Part shown: positions 28,627 to 35,306 of the stretch, in pieces
How positions within the stretch are numbered: position 1 is the first letter of the stretch
Layout of the letters: each line of letters starts with the position of its first letter
IMG/VR virus record: IMGVR_UViG_3300027721_000041
Location: 1-35,306 of that record
Length of the DNA: 35,306 nt
DNA from: a virus
Strand: one strand, 5' to 3'
Made by a program: the position numbers and the translations under genes
Notes under the pieces: generated by a model
What the model saw: only the letters and a program-made list of their open reading frames with translations
What the model was told of the DNA's origin: nothing
The model's database searches: none

Positions 28627-29147
28627 TGGATAAGGGATTAGTAAATGTAAAAGAGGTATTAGAGAAGTATGGAGCTGATACAGTTATGAGAATGGCTCAA
28701 GCTCTTAAAGGAACTGCTCTGGCTAAAAAGATATTCTATAAAGTAGAAGATAAAAAAGAAGGACCTCAATTAACTATATCCTTTCCAGCATACGGAGAAT
28801 ATGTTGACCAAGGAAGATATCCTTGGGGTAGAGGTTCAATTTATGATCCAAGAAATAAATGGAATAGATTTCCTGGAAAAATGCCCTGGAAAGAAATAGA
28901 AGATTGGGCTAAAGCTAAAGGAATAGGACAATTCAGAGATTCCAAAGGCAGATTTGTATCATCTAAAACAAGGACCTTTCTTCTCAGCAGGTCTATAGCT
29001 GCTAAAGGGATAAAACCCAGACCTTTCATATATCTATTCTATAAAGAACTTAATGACCTGTATTCAGATATTGGTTCAGCTGCTGCAGCGGACGTTGCAC
29101 TAAACCTCCAAAAGGTTTTTGATGACGCCGGCATTGGGGAGAAATAG
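28626..29147 (+). CDS. HK97 gp10-like head-tail/tail-completion protein
   Basis: A 173-residue protein. FPAYGEYVDQGRYPWGRGS followed by MPWKEIEDWAKAKG and FRDSKGRFVSSKTRTFLLSR and AAKGIKPRPFIY is the recognisable signature of the HK97 gp10-like family (neck/minor tail proteins that join the tail to the head). It ends the portal operon: an intrinsic terminator follows immediately, overlapping the next promoter motif. It is probably co-translated with the upstream gene. Confidence 0.75.
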   Translation: MDKGLVNVKEVLEKYGADTVMRMAQALKGTALAKKIFYKVEDKKEGPQLTISFPAYGEYVDQGRYPWGRGSIYDPRNKWNRFPGKMPWKEIEDWAKAKGIGQFRDSKGRFVSSKTRTFLLSRSIAAKGIKPRPFIYLFYKELNDLYSDIGSAAAADVALNLQKVFDDAGIGEK

Positions 29148-29174
29148 GAGATTAAAAAAAGGTCTCCTTTTTTT
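29146..29174 (+). terminator. Intrinsic terminator after the gp10-like gene
   Basis: AGGAGA (29146-29151) pairs with TCTCCT (29163-29168) around an A-rich 11-base loop, followed by a run of T residues to 29174. The stem partly overlaps the stop codon TAG. Its T tract runs straight into the TTTGTATTA motif at 29172. Confidence 0.8.
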
Positions 29175-29180
29175 GTATTA
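29172..29180 (+). promoter_or_regulatory. Rightward promoter motif TTTGTATTA (copy 4)
   Basis: TTTGTATTA followed by AATATAAAC lies 28 bases before the ATG at 29200 and overlaps the 3' end of a terminator T tract. The copy diverges from copies 1 and 3 after the ninth base. Confidence 0.5.
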
Positions 29181-29199
29181 AATATAAACACTAACTATC

Positions 29200-30327
29200 A
29201 TGGCAATAGCAATTCTGTCTGCTCCTGATTATATCCAGCCGGTTTATTCTGTTCAGGAATGGCAATTATATGATGCAAGTAATTACGCCCAAGCAGGTTT
29301 TTATTATCAGCTTACTGTAACTATAGGGGCAGAAACCAGAACACTTCAGGTAAAGAAGGACGAGAACAATAAAGCAACTTTTGATGTTCAGGCAATTCTG
29401 CAACCTTTCCTTGTAGCAACTTTTGCAGCTGAAGATTCTTCTATGGTTCATAGCTTCCCAGATATAGTTCTTGACTATTCTGTTGTGGCAAAGAGTGTAT
29501 GGGATGCTGGAGATAGCACTTCAAGCTCTGTAGCTAAGAAGGCCTTTTATGGTGTAGACCAATTCAATAGAACTTGGGACGCTTCACTATATGAGTTCAG
29601 GACAGATTCATCAGGCCTATTCCTAACCTCTAATCATACTGAAAGAGATATTCACTATGGAGACGTGGTTCATCTTAACATGCTATATGGAAAGAGTAAT
29701 GGAATAGATAGTTCTTTTAATGGACTTGCAATAACGAGATATCAAGCTTCGGGAGACACCAGCACTTTTATATATGACTGGACGGTTGGACCTGCAGATG
29801 TAAGCATATTGTCTATAAATTTAGATCCTGCTATAATTAACGATGAGGCCTCAACTAATTTTATTGATGGAAGCACTCTCTATTTCACTGTAGCAGAAAA
29901 GACAGGACTAAGCGAGACTATCAGGATTAATATTCTTCTCCTTAAAGAAAAATACGATAGATATTACAGGATACAATATATAGACAGTCTTGGAAACACA
30001 GAGGCCTATAATTTTGACCTTGTTCCCGAGAATGATATAGCTATTTCTAAAACGGAATATATAGCTAATAGGCAATATAAAGCTTTTGGAACTAAAGTAG
30101 AAAATACTTATCTTGTAAGAACGGACTGGATGTGTGAAGATAAATCAGCAGCTCTAAAAGACCTTTGGTATTCCCCCAAAGCCTCTCTTGTCGAAACTGA
30201 CTTGACACAAAATGATATAATACTTTTGGAGACAGGGAAAAAGATTGCAAATAGACACAATGTTCCACAAATCAGCTATGACCTCAAATGGAAATATGCT
30301 GACGAATTTATAGTTCAATTCCAGTAG
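29200..30327 (+). CDS. Tail/baseplate protein
   Basis: A 375-residue beta-rich protein immediately before the tail-tip gene. Short D-x-S motifs are numerous (DASN, DSSM, DASL, DSSG, DSSF, DTST, DVSI, DGST). Repeated strand patterns (YYRIQYIDSLGNTEAYNF; KKIANRHNVPQISYDLKWKY) resemble baseplate or distal-tail proteins that precede the hub in Bacteroidetes siphoviruses. Position argues for a distal tail or baseplate ring component. No enzyme motif. It starts the last rightward operon behind terminator and promoter motif, and the next ATG follows after one base. Confidence 0.6.
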   Translation: MAIAILSAPDYIQPVYSVQEWQLYDASNYAQAGFYYQLTVTIGAETRTLQVKKDENNKATFDVQAILQPFLVATFAAEDSSMVHSFPDIVLDYSVVAKSVWDAGDSTSSSVAKKAFYGVDQFNRTWDASLYEFRTDSSGLFLTSNHTERDIHYGDVVHLNMLYGKSNGIDSSFNGLAITRYQASGDTSTFIYDWTVGPADVSILSINLDPAIINDEASTNFIDGSTLYFTVAEKTGLSETIRINILLLKEKYDRYYRIQYIDSLGNTEAYNFDLVPENDIAISKTEYIANRQYKAFGTKVENTYLVRTDWMCEDKSAALKDLWYSPKASLVETDLTQNDIILLETGKKIANRHNVPQISYDLKWKYADEFIVQFQ

Positions 30328-30328
30328 A

Positions 30329-33300
30329 ATGAAGAATGTATTTTTAAGAGTAGGTGATGACCGAAAGGTTGTTGACAGCAAAGAGGTATCAGTTCAAAGT
30401 CTTAACTTTCTTCTAAAAGATATAAAGAATTTTGGGAAGAGGAATGCGTCATTCACTAAGCCTATTTCGGTTCTGCATACTCTCAATACGGATAGGATAT
30501 TCAAAGCCCTGTTTAATATAAATTCGACAGGAGGATATGATGTCTCTAAGAAGGTCTATGCAGAGATTATGGAGGATGGAGTTCTTATAATGAAAGGCTC
30601 TCTCCAGATTGATGAAATAACCGAAAGCACTTACGAAGTAACTATCTCCACCAACACTCTATCTCTATATGGGGTTCTTGGGGACAAACTTGTTTTTGGA
30701 AACCAGGATTCAGATAATGATATAACTTTTGGCTCTACGGCCTATGCTCACAACTGGACCAGAAATAATGTTAGGTCTTGGATGAAGTCTGATATAGATG
30801 CTTCTAAAAATGGAGAAGGCTATATCTATGCTTACGTTGCTTGGGACCAGAAATTCAAATGGCCTACTTATACTCTTTCTGACTATCAGCTGAACAGACA
30901 TGGATTCATGGATGACTATCCTGTCTTTCCTCACTTAGCTGTCAAACAGGTATTCGATAAAATTTTTACTGATAATGGATATTCCTATGAGATGACTTCA
31001 GAAATGGAGGATGTCTTAAAGGAAATGTATTTTGTATTCAATACAGACTGGTTGGAGTTCACTTCTGACAGCAGCCTCTATGCAAAATACTACTTAGGAA
31101 ACCCAACAGCCTATTCCTATCCTTCAACTACTGTTATGCTTACGGGAGCAAGCTATACAAGTTGGATATCTTCAGAGGTTCAGCCTATCTATTCTATAAA
31201 AGGATGGACTTTCCAAGACAGCTATCTTCCAGGGACTGCGAATGATGTTACAGGCGGACATGATGATATATTCAAATATCCTTCAACTAAGAATGTAGGA
31301 ACTACTGCACTATATGATTACACCGGTCAGAGATTTCCTCTTCCTCATGCAGGGACTTTCATTATTGATGTCTCCATGTATTTCTTTAATACAAGCGTTC
31401 TCACAGCTGGAACTACTCAGTGGTCTTTAACTACATGGAACCCAACTGACGGAGGAAAAGAGCAGGCAATAGCCGATGAAATAACTATAGGAACTGGATC
31501 AGGATCATATTATAATGGTTCTGTTACTGTATCGGTTACAGAGAAATCATGGTTCTATATTCATAGGAATCCAGATTCTTTGGCGTCTATAAATCTTATA
31601 TTTGGCCCTTGGAGTTTCATTAAGATTTCAGAGGTGAACAGTCTTATAGGACCTGCTAAATCTATAGACTTAGATGACTTATTACCAAGGAGTTATAAAC
31701 AGTCTGCGCTTCTTGATGATGTGTTACGAATGTTTAATGCGTTTATAACTGTAGACGAAATTAACGAGAACAAGTTACATATCAAGACGTTTGAAGATTT
31801 CTACTCAACAGGAGAATATAGGGATTGGACAGAAAAGATTTCTGAACCAAAACACAGACCTGTAAAGAATGTCTTTCCAAAAAGAACTTCTTTCAAACTT
31901 ATTGACGATAGCGATATCTATACTGCAGACTATAAAGCTAAGTTCCCAGATGGAATTTATACTCACTATACAGCTAACGATTCCGAATTTAGTAATGAGG
32001 AGAATGATGTAACTCTAAATATATCTCCTACAATTCTTGCAACAATTCCAGCAAGTAAAAGAGGGTCAGGATATTTTGGAGGTCCTATATACAATCCTCC
32101 TGCAGACGGTCTTCCTGTAGCAACTATAACTGATGACAAACAGTTTAAGACTGCATGGAAACCCCGAATAGCATTTATCAACACTATAGACGTATCCTCT
32201 TATCCTTATGGTTCAGAATGGGAAACGTTAGATTGTTCTGTAAATAAAATTCACACTCTATCCCCAAGAAGGAAATATGATGTTGATGGCAGCATCAATA
32301 TATTCCTTGGATGGGACAGCGAGAACACTTATCTTAATGTTCCAGAGGAGACTAACGAGACCCTCTATAACAGATATTACAAAGAGGATATAGAAGGGAA
32401 CTTACAGAATGATTCCCGATTCCTAACATGCAAAGCTAACCTAACTGCTAACGATATTCTTATTGGAAATTTCGATGACAAGATATATATCGAGCATTGG
32501 AAGATAGGAAATGGATGGTATTATATTAATGCAATAAAGAATTATACTCCAGGAGGAGGACTTTGTGATTTGGAACTTATTAAGGTTCCTGAATTTGATG
32601 CTTCTTATGGGTCCAAGATAAATACTAACGTTGTCTATAGAACTGTATTTGGAGAATCAACAACTTCCTCTTCAGGTGGCGGAGGTTCTTCAACTGGCGG
32701 AGGAAGCGGAACAGCAAGCACTCTTCAGGAAGTAACAGAACTTGGGAATATAACAAACCAGGGAATTGTATTTGAAAATATATCAACTGCAGCTTCTCAG
32801 GTTGAAGTAAATGTGGATGCTAATGACAATCTAACTATAGATGGCGGATTAGAAGTAAATGAAAATATTAACGTTACAAAAGACGTATCTATTGGAGACG
32901 ACTTATTTGTAAATGATGATGTAAAGGTTGGTGGAGATGTATCTATAAATGGAAAGATTGATATACAAGGAAATATATCAGGCGCATCTAATTTATACAT
33001 AGGTGGAGATGCTACAATAAATGATGACTTAACTGTAAGAGATGATGCAGGATTTTTAGGAGATGTATCTATATTTGGAACAGAAAAAAATGATAGCCAA
33101 TATGCTCTTACAACTCCATTTATATCAGGCTTCACCGGAACTGGTTATCAGCTAATAAAAGAGCCTGAAGGAACCTATAGGCTGGAATTAGATAATCTTA
33201 TGGTAAGAGGATCTATGACAGTTTATGAATTAATCTTACACAAGATTAGAGCTCTAAATGGAAACTTATGGATATCTTCTTCTGTTGAAGCTGTTTGGCC

Positions 33301-35306
33301 TGGAGAAGCAAGCACATATATTCCAGCTGGACTATATCTGGATGCTTCGAGATATCATTTCTATTTCTATGTTGATGAAAATGTCAATACTCTTTTACCT
33401 GATGATGCTATCAGGTCCCAGCAATTCTTAGGAAATAATATCCATCAATATGACTGGTGGGTCTATGACTCTTCAGGGACTCAGATATGGGTCTATGACG
33501 AGGATTACGAGAGAAATGATGGAGAAGGTCCTCTTGGTGGAACTGCTACTCCAAATATGGGTCTTGTCAATATATCAGCAACAACTCTTGTAGATGCAAA
33601 TGATATTCCATATAGAGGATACGACTTTCAATTAACAGATATTACAGAGAGCTTTAGAAGCAACTGGTTTACTATTAGAGGAACTGGATATCTATCAGTA
33701 GGCTGGGATATAGATCAGTCAGGAGCAGGAACTGCTATTAATGTTGCTGTTTATAATGGAGATGCAAGTCTCATATCTGTAGGAACTTATTCATATACTC
33801 TATCAACAACAAGAGTTGATGCCTCTATTCTTATAGGAAATGGATATTTAGGAAATGACCCTTCCTGCTATTTATTATTTAAGTCTGCTATTCCTTCAAG
33901 CGCAGTAGCTGACGGATTCTATATAGATACAGTCAAAGACTGGACAATGGACGCTTCACTTGATGTAACGGGATTTACATTTGTAAGACGAGGAAATCCT
34001 ACAGACGAGAGCAGACAAGGAGCTCTGTATCTGACGGCCGATGATTCTAATGCTCCATTTATGGAGGTTCTTGATGGAATGACCGCGCATGACATACAGC
34101 CTGAAAATAGGAAAGTAAGATTAGGAAAACTTAATGGACTAACTTGGAGAGACAACTCTATAGGAGGATATGGACTTTGGTCAGATTCGATATATTTGAC
34201 TGGGGGAGTGAATGCAGAATTTGGGCAGATAGGAAACTTCGAGATAGATAATGGACAGCTAATAGGAACAGGAACAGCTGGAGACAAGATTATATTAGAC
34301 CCGGATACTCCAAGCATAGTTCTTACAGATGCTTCAAATAGTGTTGTTGCAGAAATGACAAACCAACCTATAATGTTGGTCTCCAGCATTATAAATAATA
34401 CGGAGATAGATTATGATAGGGCTTTTGCAAGCACATATACTCTTGTGTCAAACCAATGGAGCGACAGCTATTATTATTCAGGCACTAAGAATTGGAACCC
34501 GACAATATATATAAAAAATCATCAGACAACAGGAAACACCTATCTTGATGCAAGCACATCAGAAAGAGCTAACTCCTATGACATTAGAGTTAGTCCAGGA
34601 GAATATGTTGTTGACATGCTCGCTAACGTTTATGTCTCTGTAGTAGTCCCGGAATCATCTACTGGAAATCCAGGAGACGAGCCTTCATATTATGTTCCTG
34701 AAGAATATGTAGAGGTAGAAAGACACTTCTATACTTTGGCAGGAGATTGGACAGCTGATGTATCAACATATTTCTATTCAGGTTCAGATGTATCTCTTGG
34801 GTCAACTACAAAAGTTTTAGGAGGCTCATATACAGGAGATTATTCTAACTGGTCAGTTGTAACAAGTCAAAAAGTAACAGCAGTTGATTCATCTCTATAT
34901 ATAAAATTTGTTCCTAATATATCTAATAAATTATATGTAAATGATTTAGTAGAATATTGGTATTCTACATATGATTATTACTATGGATGGACATGGATAT
35001 TAGCTTATTCATATACAAGGGCTATAGATGCTTCAGTAAATATAGGAGTTGGAATTGAGGAATTATTCCTTGATGGGAAATTTCAAAAGACCCAAATTGG
35101 AGCAGGAGGACTTCTTACTTATTGGGACAGCGATAAATATTTCTCTGTAAACCAAAATGATTCTGTTCCTATTAGGTCAGCAGGAACTTGGCAGCATATA
35201 GGGACTTTTGATATTAGAGGAGATGGATTTGTATCTCTTGGGGGTGTAGCTCAGAAGATTGTAGGAACTACAGCTACAACATGTTCAACTGCAGAGACAA
35301 CTATGT
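30329..35306 (+). CDS. Giant tail-tip / central fibre protein (runs off the window, continues at 150-466)
   Basis: An open frame of 1,659 codons without a stop in the window; joined across the circle it gives about 1,764 residues. The N-terminal third (MKNVFLRVGDDRKVVDSKEV; KQVFDKIFTDNGYSYEMTSE) resembles tail hub proteins. After a Gly/Ser linker (SSSGGGGSSTGGGSGTAS near residue 780) comes a beta-helix-like stretch of repeats (KVGGDVSINGKIDIQGNISG). Then follow MVRGSMTVYELILHKIRALN and YGLWSDSIYLTGG segments known from phage tail-tip and structural proteins. It should form the central tip that contacts the receptor and opens the membrane. Dense D-x-S motifs (DVSI, DASL, DSSL, DASV) mark the C-terminal two thirds. 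Confidence 0.85.
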   Translation, partial: MKNVFLRVGDDRKVVDSKEVSVQSLNFLLKDIKNFGKRNASFTKPISVLHTLNTDRIFKALFNINSTGGYDVSKKVYAEIMEDGVLIMKGSLQIDEITESTYEVTISTNTLSLYGVLGDKLVFGNQDSDNDITFGSTAYAHNWTRNNVRSWMKSDIDASKNGEGYIYAYVAWDQKFKWPTYTLSDYQLNRHGFMDDYPVFPHLAVKQVFDKIFTDNGYSYEMTSEMEDVLKEMYFVFNTDWLEFTSDSSLYAKYYLGNPTAYSYPSTTVMLTGASYTSWISSEVQPIYSIKGWTFQDSYLPGTANDVTGGHDDIFKYPSTKNVGTTALYDYTGQRFPLPHAGTFIIDVSMYFFNTSVLTAGTTQWSLTTWNPTDGGKEQAIADEITIGTGSGSYYNGSVTVSVTEKSWFYIHRNPDSLASINLIFGPWSFIKISEVNSLIGPAKSIDLDDLLPRSYKQSALLDDVLRMFNAFITVDEINENKLHIKTFEDFYSTGEYRDWTEKISEPKHRPVKNVFPKRTSFKLIDDSDIYTADYKAKFPDGIYTHYTANDSEFSNEENDVTLNISPTILATIPASKRGSGYFGGPIYNPPADGLPVATITDDKQFKTAWKPRIAFINTIDVSSYPYGSEWETLDCSVNKIHTLSPRRKYDVDGSINIFLGWDSENTYLNVPEETNETLYNRYYKEDIEGNLQNDSRFLTCKANLTANDILIGNFDDKIYIEHWKIGNGWYYINAIKNYTPGGGLCDLELIKVPEFDASYGSKINTNVVYRTVFGESTTSSSGGGGSSTGGGSGTASTLQEVTELGNITNQGIVFENISTAASQVEVNVDANDNLTIDGGLEVNENINVTKDVSIGDDLFVNDDVKVGGDVSINGKIDIQGNISGASNLYIGGDATINDDLTVRDDAGFLGDVSIFGTEKNDSQYALTTPFISGFTGTGYQLIKEPEGTYRLELDNLMVRGSMTVYELILHKIRALNGNLWISSSVEAVWPGEASTYIPAGLYLDASRYHFYFYVDENVNTLLPDDAIRSQQFLGNNIHQYDWWVYDSSGTQIWVYDEDYERNDGEGPLGGTATPNMGLVNISATTLVDANDIPYRGYDFQLTDITESFRSNWFTIRGTGYLSVGWDIDQSGAGTAINVAVYNGDASLISVGTYSYTLSTTRVDASILIGNGYLGNDPSCYLLFKSAIPSSAVADGFYIDTVKDWTMDASLDVTGFTFVRRGNPTDESRQGALYLTADDSNAPFMEVLDGMTAHDIQPENRKVRLGKLNGLTWRDNSIGGYGLWSDSIYLTGGVNAEFGQIGNFEIDNGQLIGTGTAGDKIILDPDTPSIVLTDASNSVVAEMTNQPIMLVSSIINNTEIDYDRAFASTYTLVSNQWSDSYYYSGTKNWNPTIYIKNHQTTGNTYLDASTSERANSYDIRVSPGEYVVDMLANVYVSVVVPESSTGNPGDEPSYYVPEEYVEVERHFYTLAGDWTADVSTYFYSGSDVSLGSTTKVLGGSYTGDYSNWSVVTSQKVTAVDSSLYIKFVPNISNKLYVNDLVEYWYSTYDYYYGWTWILAYSYTRAIDASVNIGVGIEELFLDGKFQKTQIGAGGLLTYWDSDKYFSVNQNDSVPIRSAGTWQHIGTFDIRGDGFVSLGGVAQKIVGTTATTCSTAETTM
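35156..35306. repeat. Right copy of the contig terminal overlap
   Basis: These 151 bases match the left end of the window (1-149) apart from AG at 35179-35180, which the left end lacks. The right copy keeps the long tail-tip frame open, so it is the correct version. Collapsing the two gives a circle of about 35,157 bp. The overlap length is close to a common sequencing read length, which supports an assembly origin. Confidence 0.9.

Noticed and set aside
33919-34389. 156-codon minus-strand frame opposite the tail-tip gene
   Set aside because: Ser/Pro-rich translation with no domain, fully antisense to a well-supported coding frame; a shadow of codon bias. The same applies to minus frames at 15562-16068 and 32797-33135.
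1-35306. CRISPR arrays, insertion sequences, integrase attachment sites
   Set aside because: No regularly spaced repeats, transposase or integrase, or core-type duplicated att site was seen.

Overview
The window is an essentially complete, circularly closing genome of a small tailed (siphovirus-like) phage. Bases 1-149 repeat bases 35156-35306 except for a 2-base gap, and one long reading frame (30329-35306) continues in frame into 1-466. Collapsing the overlap gives a circle of about 35,157 bp. The host is probably a member of Bacteroidota. Start codons lack Shine-Dalgarno sequences and are preceded by A/T-rich leaders. A TAnnTTTG-type -7 box is visible. Several products (M15 endolysin, XkdF-type protease, NUMOD3 HNH endonuclease, NinG-like protein, MNFxRG small proteins) resemble proteins I know from Bacteroidetes phages. 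The host assignment is inference; no host gene is present.

Layout. Transcription diverges from an operator-like region at 8218-8370. Leftward (minus strand, 8217 to 3753) runs a block of small, mostly unknown genes: two proteins sharing an MNFxRG...KEaLxIG N-terminus, a SEC-C zinc-motif protein, a Dam-like adenine methyltransferase behind an intrinsic terminator, and a 600-base non-coding stretch at 4959-5560. Rightward (plus strand) come small early genes, a sigma-like regulator, a NinG-like HNH protein, the terminase small subunit, an ECF-type sigma factor, terL, a putative tail chaperone, the tape measure, a protease/MuF-like fusion, an HNH homing endonuclease inserted on the minus strand, a scaffold, the major capsid protein and a probable tail tube. 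A fibre cluster (20448-25804) follows, then portal, connector, endolysin, neck/tail-completion proteins, a tail protein and a giant tail-tip protein crossing the contig ends. Across the junction are a second fibre cluster (469-2336) and a lysis/membrane cluster (2349-3756) that ends tail to tail with the leftward block.

How it fits together. Two phage sigma-like proteins sit at the start of the rightward block. A shared TTTGTATTA motif precedes four rightward operons, two of them just behind intrinsic terminators. This suggests a phage-directed late programme. I see no polymerase, helicase, primase, integrase or repressor, so replication must be host-driven or encoded by unrecognised genes.

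The most unusual feature is a very strong excess of the tripeptide pattern D-x-S (DASI, DVSI, DGSL, DPSL, DSS) in the fibre, lectin-like and tail-tip proteins. It is almost absent from terminase, sigma factor, chaperone and tape measure.
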